Shown: positions 43,752-52,575 of the stretch, in pieces | How positions within the stretch are numbered: the first letter of the stretch is position 1 | Layout of the letters: the number at the start of each line of letters is the position of its first letter | Assembly (NCBI GenBank): GCA_900551445.1 | Contig: URWA01000007.1 | Location: 1 to 64,000, forward strand | Direction of reading: 5' to 3' | Source of the DNA: an uncultured Bacteroides sp. | Lineage (GTDB): Bacteria; Bacteroidota; Bacteroidia; Bacteroidales; Bacteroidaceae | Length of the DNA stretch: 64,000 nucleotides | Program-made: the position numbers and the translations under genes | Notes under the pieces: generated by a model | What the model saw: only the letters and a program-made list of their open reading frames with translations | Told to the model about the DNA's origin: nothing | Database searches by the model: none

Positions 43752-45740
43752 TTATTTTTTTAGTTTCATGCTGGCTTTTACCAGGTAAGCAATCAGCAGC
43801 AGATAGACAATCAGTGACACCAGTTCACTCATCGGGTTGCTCAGCCATTCCTCGTGGATGAGGTTGATGTTGCAGTAGCGCATGATGGCACTTACCACTC
43901 CCATCAGGGCACCTCCGGCAATGAATCCAGAAGCCAGCAGCGTACCTTTTTCGCCGCGTGCCGTGTTGACGGCTTCGTCCTTGCTGCGGGAAGTCACGTA
44001 CCAGTTGATGGCTCCACCCACCAGCAACGGGAGGTTCAGTTCCAAGGGGATGAACATACCCAGCGCGAAGGCCAGGGCAGGCACCTTGCAGAAGGTCAGT
44101 ACCAGTGCCAGTACGGCGCCGATGCCATAGAGCAGCCAGGGGGCACCCACTCCGTTCATCAGCGGGTCGATGACAGCCGCCATGGCGTTTGCCTGTGGGG
44201 CAGCCAGTTGTCCGCTGGTGAATCCATACGAATCGTTCAGTACCATGATGACGCCGCCTACGGTAGCCGCCGAAACCAGTGTGCCGAGGAATTTCCAGCT
44301 TTCCTGTTTCTTGGGGGTGCTACCCAGCCAGTAACCGATTTTCAGGTCGGTGATGAAACCGCCGGCCATGGACAGTGCGGTGCAGACCACGCCACCCATT
44401 ACCAGGGAGGCCACCATACCCGTGGCACCTTTCAGGCCCACGGCCACCATGATGACGGAAGCCAGAATCAAGGTCATCAGGGTCATGCCCGATACCGGGT
44501 TCGTACCGACGATGGCGATGGCATTGGCCGCCACGGTGGTGAAGAGGAAGGAGATTCCCGCTACCAGCAGGATGGCTACTACGGTATGCAGGATGTTACC
44601 TTGCATCACGTCGAAATAGAAGAAGAGTACCACGAGCAGCAGGGTGAACAAGGAACCGAAGGCGATGATTTTCATGGACAGGTCTTTCTGTGTGCGTTCC
44701 ACGCTTTCTTCGGTCTTCTTTCCCTTCATCTCATTGGCAGCCAGGCTGACCGCACTCTTGATGATGCCCCATGAACGTACGATACCGATGATACCTGCCA
44801 TGGCGATACCTCCGATACCGATGCTCTTGGCATATTCCTTGAAGATGAGTTCGGGCGACATGTCTTTCACGGCCATGGTGATGTCCGGATTCCAGGCATT
44901 CAGCACCTGGTCGCCCCAGAACAGGGAGATACCCGGCACGATGACCCACCATACCACCAGCGAGCCGGCACAGATGATGGCCGCATATTTCAGGCCGACG
45001 ATGTAACCGAGTCCCAGTACGGCAGCTCCCGTATTGATTTTGAATACCAGCTTGAACTTGTCGGCAATGGTCTCGCCCCATCCGCAGATGCGGCTTGTGA
45101 AGTTCTCGTTCCACCAGCCGAAGGTACCTACGATGAAGTCGTACAGACCGCCTACCAGTCCGGCAACGAGCAACGGTTTGGCCTGGTCGCCTCCTTTTTC
45201 ACCCGATACGAGTACCTGCGTACTGGCCGTAGCTTCCGGGAAGGGATATTCCCCGTGCTTGTCTTTCACGAAATATTTGCGGAACGGAATCAGGAACAGG
45301 ATGCCCAGCACGCCGCCCAGCAGGGAGCTGATGAACATCTGCATGAAGTTGACAGTCATTTCCGGGTATTTTTCCTGCAGGATGTAGAGGGCCGGCAGGG
45401 TAGAGATGGCTCCTGCCACGATGACACCCGAGCAGGCACCGATGGACTGGATCATGACGTTTTCACCCAATGCGCCTTTGCGTTTGGTGGCACTGGAAAT
45501 ACCTACGGCAATGATGGCAATAGGAATGGCTGCTTCGAACACCTGTCCCACTTTCAGGCCCAGGTAAGCAGCGGCAGCCGAGAAGATGACGGCCATGACG
45601 AGTCCCCATGTCACGGACCACAGGTTTACTTCAGGATACGTTTTTCCGGGCGACATGAGCGGTTCATACTTTTCCCCGGGTTTGAGTGGACGGAACGCGT
45701 TTTCGGGCAATCCCGTCGGTTTTTCTTGTGTCTCTTTCAT
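43752..45740 (-). CDS. OPT-family oligopeptide transporter
   Basis: 662 residues, about 15-16 membrane helices. Recognised by the N-terminal AYLGLKVGQVFEAAIPIAI, the EYPFPEATASTQVLVSGEKG segment (quoted in part: PFPEATASTQVL) and the later GAPWLLYGIGAVLAL. OPT carriers take up oligopeptides or metal chelates in symport with protons. The closely related Bacteroides proteins are annotated as oligopeptide transporters; whether it carries peptides or metals is unknown. Own promoter; the esterase gene follows. Confidence 0.92.
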   Translation of the reverse strand: MKETQEKPTGLPENAFRPLKPGEKYEPLMSPGKTYPEVNLWSVTWGLVMAVIFSAAAAYLGLKVGQVFEAAIPIAIIAVGISSATKRKGALGENVMIQSIGACSGVIVAGAISTLPALYILQEKYPEMTVNFMQMFISSLLGGVLGILFLIPFRKYFVKDKHGEYPFPEATASTQVLVSGEKGGDQAKPLLVAGLVGGLYDFIVGTFGWWNENFTSRICGWGETIADKFKLVFKINTGAAVLGLGYIVGLKYAAIICAGSLVVWWVIVPGISLFWGDQVLNAWNPDITMAVKDMSPELIFKEYAKSIGIGGIAMAGIIGIVRSWGIIKSAVSLAANEMKGKKTEESVERTQKDLSMKIIAFGSLFTLLLVVLFFYFDVMQGNILHTVVAILLVAGISFLFTTVAANAIAIVGTNPVSGMTLMTLILASVIMVAVGLKGATGMVASLVMGGVVCTALSMAGGFITDLKIGYWLGSTPKKQESWKFLGTLVSAATVGGVIMVLNDSYGFTSGQLAAPQANAMAAVIDPLMNGVGAPWLLYGIGAVLALVLTFCKVPALAFALGMFIPLELNLPLLVGGAINWYVTSRSKDEAVNTARGEKGTLLASGFIAGGALMGVVSAIMRYCNINLIHEEWLSNPMSELVSLIVYLLLIAYLVKASMKLKK

Positions 45741-45784
45741 GAATAATATTGCATTATGATTTGATTAATATTCTTTCGGGTGTC

Positions 45785-45792
45785 CAAAAGTA
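45785..45792 (-). promoter_or_regulatory. -7 box of the OPT gene
   Basis: CAAAAGTA on the + strand, TACTTTTG on the minus strand, 45 bases before the ATG. Confidence 0.45.
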
Positions 45793-45835
45793 GTAAAAAT
45801 CATTTATATTCATGCAAAAGGCACCTTATTTTTGC

Positions 45836-45866
45836 GCTGTGGAAAAACGCAAGTACGTTTCCCAGC
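45836..45866. repeat. weak copy of the GTACGTTTCCC-type intergenic repeat
   Basis: GCTGTGGAAAAACG (45836-45849) faces CGTTTCCCAGC (45856-45866), an imperfect hairpin with GTACGTTTCCC at its right arm, as in the elements near 33340 and 57022. Degenerate, so low confidence. Confidence 0.3.
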
Positions 45867-45889
45867 CCCCTTCCTGAGGCATAAAAAAA

Positions 45890-45920
45890 CAGGAGAAACA
45901 CCCCGTGGATGTCTCTCCTG
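45890..45920 (-). terminator. terminator of the DUF1573 gene
   Basis: CAGGAGAAACA (45890-45900) / TGTCTCTCCTG (45910-45920), one mismatch, followed by a U tract on the minus strand. Confidence 0.75.
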
Positions 45921-45946
45921 AATGAGTATGAAAAACGACTGTTTTT

Positions 45947-46351
45947 TTAGTTGTTCGCATCGGCTGATGCCGGTGTCATGTCACCTTCCACTACCAAGCG
46001 GGTGATTTCGTTCTTGGAATTGGTGCGCAGGGTGATGGTCTTGCGGAAATGTCCGGGGAATTTGCCGGCTCCGTTGTAAGTCACAGTCACCTCACCGCTT
46101 TCACCCGGTTTGATGGGTTCCTTCGGGTACTGAGGTACGGTGCATCCGCAGGAAGCGATGGCCTGGTGAATTACCAGCGGTCCGTCGCCCGTATTGGTGA
46201 ACTTGAATTTGCAAGTCACTTTCGGACTGCTTTCAGAGAAAGCGCCAAAGTTGTATGTAGTCTTTTCAAACGTAATCTGTGCCGTTCCCTGCGCGATGAC
46301 GAACAGGATGTTCATTACGCACAGCAAGGTAGTAAATAAAATCTTTTTCAT
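45947..46351 (-). CDS. DUF1573 family exported protein
   Basis: 134 residues: signal peptide (ends VIAQG), then a single DUF1573 domain, an immunoglobulin-like beta sandwich with TTYNFGAFSESSPKVTCKF, the Cys pair in SCGCTVPQYPKEPIKPGE and TVTYNGAGKFPGHF. The domain is frequent in secreted Bacteroidetes proteins; function is unknown. The Cys-Gly-Cys might bind metal or form a disulfide. It stands alone with its own promoter and terminator. Confidence 0.88.
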   Translation of the reverse strand: MKKILFTTLLCVMNILFVIAQGTAQITFEKTTYNFGAFSESSPKVTCKFKFTNTGDGPLVIHQAIASCGCTVPQYPKEPIKPGESGEVTVTYNGAGKFPGHFRKTITLRTNSKNEITRLVVEGDMTPASADANN

Positions 46352-46387
46352 GTTCTTTTGTTTTAATCCTTACTTTTGACAACTCCG

Positions 46388-46395
46388 CAAAGATA
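46388..46395 (-). promoter_or_regulatory. -7 box of the DUF1573 gene
   Basis: CAAAGATA on the + strand, TATCTTTG on the minus strand, 37 bases before the ATG. Confidence 0.45.
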
Positions 46396-46453
46396 GTGTT
46401 TTTATGCTAAAGGGGTGAATTTGTGTAGGTTTATTAACATACTTGAAGTGTTG

Positions 46454-48664
46454 TTATCTGTTTACTTGCTTCACTCCTTTCACGGTTTTTATTTTCTTGA
46501 TCAGCGATTCCAGTTTGGTGTTGTCGTCCACCGTCACGGTCAGCATGCCCGAAAACAGTCCGTCGTGCGAGTCGATGCTGATGGAACGCAGCAGGATATT
46601 GTTTTCCTTATTAATAATGGACGTGATGTTGGTCACGATGCCGATGTCGTCATGCCCGATGATACGGAGCGTGATGGGGTATTGCTTGCCCTGACTCTTT
46701 CCGGCCCAGCGTGCCTTGACGATACGGTAGGGGAAGCGGGAACGCATTTCCTTGGCGTTCGGACAGTCGCAACGGTGAATCTTGATACCTCCGTTGATGC
46801 TTACAAAGCCGAACACTTCGTCGCCGTAAATCGGGTTGCAGCATTTGGCCAGGGTGAAATCCAGTCCCTTCAGGTTTTGGTCGATGACCAGCACGTCGTC
46901 CTTGTAGTCCTTGGCGTCGGTCGGCTGCTGGATGTTGAACGACTCCGCACTGCGGTAACTGATTTCTTCGCGCTGCTCGGTCTCCTTCTTCTGCATGTCG
47001 AGGTACTTGTCGATGATATCGTTCACATCGATTGACTCGTCGGCAATGCTTTGGTAGAAATCGGTCACGGTCTTGAAGCCCAGTTTCCGGATGAGGCGCA
47101 TCAGGATGGCTTCATCGTATTCCATTTTCCGGTTCTTGAATTTCCGTTCCAAGGTTTCCTTGGCAAATTCGGTCTGGCGGGCTGCAATTTCCTTCAGTGC
47201 CTGACGTATCTTGTTGCGGGCTTTCGCCGTGGTGACAAAGGTCAGCCAGTCGCGTTTCGGCGTCTGGGTGTTCGAGGTCATGATTTCCACCTGGTCTCCG
47301 CTGTTCAGCTTCTGGCGGAGCTGTACGTTCTTGCCATTCACGCGGGCCCCCGTGCACCGGCATCCCAGGTTAGAGTGGATAGAGAAGGCAAAGTCGAGCA
47401 CGGTGGCTCCCTGCGGCAGTTTGTACAAATCGCCTTTGGGAGTGAACACAAACACTTCGTCCTTGTACAAGTCCAGCTTGAACTGATCCATGGCATCCAG
47501 GTCGTTGTCAGCATTCTCCAGGGTTTCCCGGATGGAGTTCAGCCATTCGTCCAGTCCGCTTTCTCCCTTGATGCCTTTGTATCGCCAGTGGGCGGCAAGT
47601 CCTTTTTCGGCAATCTCATCCATGCGTTCCGTACGGATTTGTACCTCTACCCATTTACCTTCCGGTCCCATGACGGTGATGTGCAAGGACTCGTATCCGT
47701 TGCTTTTCGGCACGGACAGCCAGTCGCGCAGACGCTTGGGGTTGGGCAGGTACATGTCGGTCACGATGGAGTAGGCCTGCCAGCATTCCTGTTTCTCCTT
47801 GTCGAGCGGAGAATCGAGGATGATGCGGATGGCAAACAGGTCGTACACGCCTTCGAAGGGGCATCCCTGCTTCTTCATCTTCTGGTAGATGGAGTGGATG
47901 GACTTGGTACGTCCCTTCATGTGGAACTTCAGTCCGGCCTCTTCCAGCTTTTTCTTGATCGGTTCGATGAATGCGTCAATGTAGCGGTCGCGCGCCTGCT
48001 TGGTGGCATTCAGCTTCTCCTTGATATAATAGTACACGTCGTGCTGCGTGTATTTCAGTGACAAATCCTCCAGTTCCGATTTCAGTTTGTACAGTCCCAG
48101 TTTGTGGGCCAGCGGGGCATACAGGTAGGCTGCTTCGTTGGCTACTTCCAGTCGGGCTTCTTCATTCGGACTGTCCTTGATTTGCCGCATCAGGTTCACA
48201 CGGTCGGCAATGATGATCAGGATTACCCGCATGTCTTCGGCAAACGACAGAAGCAGGTTGCGGAAGTTTTCCGATTCGATGATGGGACTCTTGGAATACA
48301 GCTCGTTGATTTTTACGAGCCCACGGATGATGCCGGCCACGTCTTCTCCGTATTCCTCCTTGACGGACTCCAAGCTGCACAAGTTGTATTTCACAGACTC
48401 ATGAAGCATGATGCCCAGAATCGAGGCACGGCGCATCCCGATTTCTTCGGCTACGATGACAGCTGTCTGCATGTCCTTGATGATGGGGTTCATCTGGAAG
48501 ACATTCCGCGGAATGGTTCCTTCCGACATGGCTTTTATGAGGTGGTTCTTCAGTTTGCGGCAGTCATCTTTTTGTAACGTGTCTTTTGATAGTAATAACA
48601 GCCTTTTGTAAAGCTGAATCAGTTGTTTGTGCTCTTCCGGCGTGAAAAATTCATTGTTCTCCAT
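46454..48664 (-). CDS. RSH-family (p)ppGpp synthetase, RelA type with degenerate hydrolase domain
   Basis: 736 residues, full-length long RSH. N-terminal HD-like domain (about 50-200): the His-Asp pair is replaced by LHESVKYN (His88-Glu89), and the conserved DRLHNMR segment reads DRVNLMRQ, so hydrolase activity is probably lost. The synthetase domain (about 240-360) looks intact (YDLFAIRIIL, NGYESLHITVMG, EVQIRT). TGS at about 400-460 (VFVFTPKGDLYKLPQGATVL) and ACT at the C terminus (ITLRIIGHDDIGIVTNITS) are present. It would make the stringent-response alarmone on ribosomes; a second RSH or hydrolase should exist elsewhere in the genome. Confidence 0.9.
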   Translation of the reverse strand: MENNEFFTPEEHKQLIQLYKRLLLLSKDTLQKDDCRKLKNHLIKAMSEGTIPRNVFQMNPIIKDMQTAVIVAEEIGMRRASILGIMLHESVKYNLCSLESVKEEYGEDVAGIIRGLVKINELYSKSPIIESENFRNLLLSFAEDMRVILIIIADRVNLMRQIKDSPNEEARLEVANEAAYLYAPLAHKLGLYKLKSELEDLSLKYTQHDVYYYIKEKLNATKQARDRYIDAFIEPIKKKLEEAGLKFHMKGRTKSIHSIYQKMKKQGCPFEGVYDLFAIRIILDSPLDKEKQECWQAYSIVTDMYLPNPKRLRDWLSVPKSNGYESLHITVMGPEGKWVEVQIRTERMDEIAEKGLAAHWRYKGIKGESGLDEWLNSIRETLENADNDLDAMDQFKLDLYKDEVFVFTPKGDLYKLPQGATVLDFAFSIHSNLGCRCTGARVNGKNVQLRQKLNSGDQVEIMTSNTQTPKRDWLTFVTTAKARNKIRQALKEIAARQTEFAKETLERKFKNRKMEYDEAILMRLIRKLGFKTVTDFYQSIADESIDVNDIIDKYLDMQKKETEQREEISYRSAESFNIQQPTDAKDYKDDVLVIDQNLKGLDFTLAKCCNPIYGDEVFGFVSINGGIKIHRCDCPNAKEMRSRFPYRIVKARWAGKSQGKQYPITLRIIGHDDIGIVTNITSIINKENNILLRSISIDSHDGLFSGMLTVTVDDNTKLESLIKKIKTVKGVKQVNR

Positions 48665-48796
48665 AATGCCTCGTTTTGTTGTTTGTGGGTAAAGTTACTT
48701 TTTTTTCATAGATATGGTACATTCTTACCGTATTTTTTCTATTTTTGAGCATGATTCTGGATAAGAAAAGAATATTCATTACCTAAATAAAACAAT

Positions 48797-50320
48797 ATGT
48801 TAACACACGAAGACAAAGAATTGTTGGCCAAGAAGGGCATTTCGGAAGAGAAAATTGCCGAACAGTTGGCTTGTTTTGAGAAAGGTTTTCCGTTCCTGAA
48901 ATTGTCGGCAGCGGCTTCTGTAGAAAACGGAGGCATCATGAAGGCTGAAGACAAAGATTTCGAACGGTATCTTGCGGCATGGGATGCTTACAAGGATGGG
49001 GAGAAGAAAATTGTCAAGTTTGTGCCGGCTTCGGGAGCTGCCAGCCGTATGTTCAAGAATATGTTTGAGTTCTTAGGGGCAGATTACGACAAACCGACAA
49101 CGGATTTCGAGAAGAAGTTCTTCGACCACATCCATGACTTCGCGTTCTACAACGACCTGAATGCGGCTTGCATGGACAATACGGGCAAGAACATTGATGC
49201 CTTGTTGTCGGAACAGAACTACAAAGCCATTGTATCCAATTTGCTGGAGGCTGCCGGTCTGAACTACGGTGCCCTTCCGAAAGGATTGCTCAAGTTCCAC
49301 CGTTATGCCGATGGCGTACGTACTCCGCTGGAAGAACATCTGGTAGAAGGTGCGTTGTATGCAGCCGGAAAAACAGGTGAAGTGAACGTGCATTTCACGG
49401 TGTCTACCGAACACCGGGCTTTGTTTGAAAAACTGGTGGCTGCCAAGGTGGGTGAATATGAGGCTAAATATGGTACAAAATTCCATATCAGTTTCTCTGA
49501 ACAGAAACCGAGCACGGATACGGTAGCGGCCGATATGGACAACAAACCTTTCCGCGACAAAGACGGCAAGCTGTTGTTCCGTCCGGGTGGTCACGGGGCT
49601 TTGATCGAGAACCTGAACGACTTGGATGCCGATATCGTATTCATCAAGAACATCGACAACGTGGTGCCCGACCGTCTGAAGGCGGATACCGTGACTTACA
49701 AGAAATTGCTGGCCGGTGTATTGGTCACTTTGCAGAAGCAGGCTTTCGAATACCTGGAACTGCTGGACAGCGGCCACTACAGCCACGAACAGCTGGAAAC
49801 GATTATCCGTTTCGTACAGCAGCAGTTGCGTTGCCGCAGAACCGACCTGAAAGAACTGGAAGATGCCGACCTGGTTATCTATCTGCGCAAGAAACTGAAC
49901 CGTCCGATGCGTGTGTGCGGTATGGTGAAGAACGTGGGCGAACCGGGCGGTGGTCCGTTCCTGGCTTACAATCCGGATGGAACCATCTCTCTCCAGATTC
50001 TGGAAAGTTCACAGATTGACATGAAAGACCCGGAAAAGAAAGCGATGTTCGAAAAAGGTACGCACTTCAATCCGGTGGATTTGGTATGTGCCATCCGCGA
50101 TTACAAAGGCCGCAAGTTCAACTTGCTGGAACATGTGGACAAGGCTACCGGTTTCATCTCATACAAGTCGAAGAACGGAAAGGACTTGAAAGCCCTCGAA
50201 TTGCCGGGCTTGTGGAACGGTTCCATGAGCGACTGGAATACGGTGTTCGTAGAAGTGCCGTTGAGCACATTCAATCCGGTAAAGACCGTGAACGATTTGT
50301 TGCGTGAACAGCATCAGTAA
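48797..50320 (+). CDS. DUF4301 family protein
   Basis: 507 residues, soluble. Recognised by KFVPASGAASRMFKNMFEFL, RPGGHGALIENLNDLDADIVFIKN (shown in part: RPGGHGALIENLNDL) and VCGMVKNVGEPGGGPF, which form the DUF4301 signature. The glycine-rich ASGAASRMFK and the GHGAL stretch look like nucleotide-sugar or phosphate-binding loops, but no activity is established. It is divergent from relA and single. Followed by a hairpin terminator. Confidence 0.85.
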   Translation: MLTHEDKELLAKKGISEEKIAEQLACFEKGFPFLKLSAAASVENGGIMKAEDKDFERYLAAWDAYKDGEKKIVKFVPASGAASRMFKNMFEFLGADYDKPTTDFEKKFFDHIHDFAFYNDLNAACMDNTGKNIDALLSEQNYKAIVSNLLEAAGLNYGALPKGLLKFHRYADGVRTPLEEHLVEGALYAAGKTGEVNVHFTVSTEHRALFEKLVAAKVGEYEAKYGTKFHISFSEQKPSTDTVAADMDNKPFRDKDGKLLFRPGGHGALIENLNDLDADIVFIKNIDNVVPDRLKADTVTYKKLLAGVLVTLQKQAFEYLELLDSGHYSHEQLETIIRFVQQQLRCRRTDLKELEDADLVIYLRKKLNRPMRVCGMVKNVGEPGGGPFLAYNPDGTISLQILESSQIDMKDPEKKAMFEKGTHFNPVDLVCAIRDYKGRKFNLLEHVDKATGFISYKSKNGKDLKALELPGLWNGSMSDWNTVFVEVPLSTFNPVKTVNDLLREQHQ

Positions 50321-50344
50321 GCAGTGATTGACCGAAAATAAGAA

Positions 50345-50375
50345 AGTCCGCTTGTCTGCGTAAGACGGGCGGACT
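50345..50375. terminator. hairpin terminator after the DUF4301 gene
   Basis: 13-bp stem AGTCCGCTTGTCT (50345-50357) / AGACGGGCGGACT (50363-50375) with G-U pairs, then a T run; also placed to end the facing AraC gene. Confidence 0.75.
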
Positions 50376-50407
50376 TTTTTGTCTTCATGTATACCGATTT
50401 TCTATTT

Positions 50408-51322
50408 TTACTGCGCCTCTTCGTTTTGCTGCGACAGCTTTTCCCGGTATTCTTTGGGAGAGATACCCAGGTTCCTTTTCACATACTTACCGAAAAACGA
50501 CAACGTGGGGAAATTCAGTTCGTTGGCAATTTCCTTGATGCTTTTGTCTGGACATTTCAGCAGATATTCCACATCTTTCATGACATAACTGGTAATCAGC
50601 TCGGATGCCGTTTGCCCGGAATTTTCCTTGCAGATGGACGACAGGTATTTGGGGGTAACAAACAGCCGGCTGGCATAGTAGCTTACGGCGCGTTCCTTGG
50701 GGTAGGACGAAACCAGCAGTTCGATGAAAGCATTGAACAGGTTATTGGAGGAGCTGAAACTGGTGGGCTGCAGCTGGATGTATTTTTCCATAGCATCCTG
50801 AAACTCGTAGATGAAGGCCTGTAGAAGAGAGTTGATGAGCTCTCTCTGGTGACGATGGGGGGCTCCAGTCAGTTTGGAGTGCAGCAGATTGTAATATTGA
50901 TAGAAAAGTTGGCTCTCTTCTTCGTTGAGCGACATAATGGGATGCTGTTCCAGGAATAACCGGGAATACCAGCTGCTTGGACAGGAAGACATGACGAATA
51001 CGCGTTTGGCATATTCCGGAGAGAGGAGGAAGCCGTAACATTCAAAGTCTTCTTCCGTAGTGCCATGTTTGAGCAGGGTTTGCGGATGGCAAATCAGCAA
51101 TTCGTTGGGCCCGATGTCGTGAATCTGGTCGTTAATGGATAAGGAGGAATGTCCTTTCACGCACAGAATGGCGAGGAAGAAATCGGTCCTGACACAGGTG
51201 TGGGTGAAATCATCCAGTTTATTTGTCAAGTTCAGTAGGATAATCTGTTCGTCCTTATAGGCCACTACCTCTTCCATAATCTCGGTACTGGACATTCTGA
51301 TGAGTTCTATTTCTTTCTCCAT
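50408..51322 (-). CDS. AraC-family transcriptional regulator
   Basis: 304 residues from the ATG at 51322 (MEKEIELIRMSS); the ATG at 51445 would run through the operator repeats and is rejected. Residues about 1-170 are an AraC-type cupin-like sensing domain. The C-terminal 100 residues hold the two helix-turn-helix units: SYYASRLFVTPKYLSSICKE and SIKEIANELNFPTLSFFGKYVKRNLGISPKEYR (shown in part). It is divergent from the RND efflux operon and almost surely its regulator, with operator-like repeats between them. It remains intact although two of the three pump genes are broken. Confidence 0.88.
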   Translation of the reverse strand: MEKEIELIRMSSTEIMEEVVAYKDEQIILLNLTNKLDDFTHTCVRTDFFLAILCVKGHSSLSINDQIHDIGPNELLICHPQTLLKHGTTEEDFECYGFLLSPEYAKRVFVMSSCPSSWYSRLFLEQHPIMSLNEEESQLFYQYYNLLHSKLTGAPHRHQRELINSLLQAFIYEFQDAMEKYIQLQPTSFSSSNNLFNAFIELLVSSYPKERAVSYYASRLFVTPKYLSSICKENSGQTASELITSYVMKDVEYLLKCPDKSIKEIANELNFPTLSFFGKYVKRNLGISPKEYREKLSQQNEEAQ

Positions 51323-51377
51323 AAATATATTCACTCTGGTTTTCGGATGCAAATGAACTGAATGTTTTCCAATTATC

Positions 51378-51468
51378 GGTGTTCTATTTTTCCTGATGAG
51401 TATTCTGTTTGGGAAATTGTGCCATGTGCGGGAAAAATGGAACACTTCCGAGGTGTTCTATCTATCCT
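51378..51468. promoter_or_regulatory. AraC-type operator: two 17-bp direct repeats plus a dyad
   Basis: GGTGTTCTATTTTTCCT (51378-51394) and GGTGTTCTATCTATCCT (51452-51468), 15 of 17 identical, start 74 bases apart, close to seven helical turns. The second overlaps a perfect dyad GAACAC-7-GTGTTC (51440-51458). Direct repeats on one face of the helix are the usual AraC target. Confidence 0.65.
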
Positions 51469-51534
51469 ATGTAGTGTGTAATGCCTTTTTCTTTGCGCTC
51501 ACAAATCGTAGACATACTAAATAGGATAAGATTT

Positions 51535-52560
51535 ATGAAAGAATTGCATTGGATGGCCATAGGCTCATTGGTGGTCTTGATGTCAGGATGCGGAAGCAGA
51601 GAGCAGGCTTCGCAGCAGGTAGAACCTGTAAAGGTAAAGGTCATGACCGTAGCGTCATCAGTTCGGAATGAAACCGTCCGTTTTTCGGGTACGGTGCAAG
51701 AGGAAAACGGGAGCGCGTTGAGTTTTCCGCTGATGGGAAGAGTGAAGTCGGTACAGGTGGATTTAGGAAGCCGGGTGCGGCAGGGACAGTTGCTGGCTAC
51801 TTTGGACGAAGCGTCCGTAGAAAGCACGTATCAGGCGGCAAAGGCGGCCTTGAAGCAGGCGGAAGATGCCTACCGGCGTATGAAGGAGCTGCATGAAAAA
51901 GGAAGTCTGGCCGACATGAAGTGGGTGGAAGTGCAGAGCAAGTTGCAGCAGGCCCAGTCCATGGAGGCAGTGGCCCGGAAGAACCTGACAGACTGTCGGC
52001 TGGTGGCTCCGTTTGCCGGGGTGATTGCCGAAAAGAACCTGGAAGTAGGGCAGAATGTGGTGCCCGGGGTACAGGTCATGAAGCTGGTGTCCGACGACCG
52101 TCTGAAAGTACGGATTGCCGTGCCGGAAACGGAAATCATGCACGTGACGAAAGGTCAGAAAGCAGTGATAGAGGCTCCGGTGCTGAACGGCAGACAGGCA
52201 GAAGGGGTGGTGATGGAGAAAGGTATCCAGGCCAATCCGCTGTCACGGTCGTATGAGGTGAACATCGGTATTCAGACGCCGCACACGGGCTTGCTTCCCG
52301 GTATGGTGACGGAGGTATGACTGCAGGATGCCGACAAGAGTCAGACCTGCGTACTTCCTGCCAGCGTGATTCAGCTGGATGAAAGCAACCGCTATTTCGT
52401 GTGGGTGAAGGGAGCAGACGGCAAAGCCTCCAAGCGCGTGGTGACGTGTGGCAAGTTCACGGCAAGCGGAGTAACGGTGGTGGCCGGATTGAGTGAAGGA
52501 GAGGAAGTGATTGTGGAAGGCCAGCAGAAGGTGTGTGAAGGCACGCCGTTGGCTATATAA
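51535..52560 (+). pseudogene. RND efflux periplasmic adaptor (MFP), interrupted by an in-frame stop
   Basis: Reading from ATG 51535 (an earlier ATG at 51481 precedes the lipoprotein signal and is rejected): lipobox VLMSGC, biotinyl-lipoyl-like segment (ALSFPLMGRVKSVQVDLGSRV), helical hairpin (AKAALKQAEDAYRRMKEL), beta barrel. After codon 261 a TGA at 52318-52320 follows GMVTEV, and the same frame then continues for 79 codons (LQDADKSQTCVLPASVIQLD...TPLAI) to the true end. An intact gene would give 341 residues. The lost part is the membrane-proximal domain that docks on the pump, so the truncated product is unlikely to work unless the stop is read through. Confidence 0.85.
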
Positions 52561-52575
52561 AAATAGGTAAAGCAC

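Noticed and set aside
43854..44774. 306-codon plus-strand frame opposite the OPT transporter
   Set aside because: His/Gly/Gln-rich shadow of a membrane protein gene.
52318..52320. TGA in the adaptor gene as selenocysteine or reassigned codon
   Set aside because: No SECIS-like element seen, adaptors have no selenocysteine, and other genes here use TGA as a normal stop.
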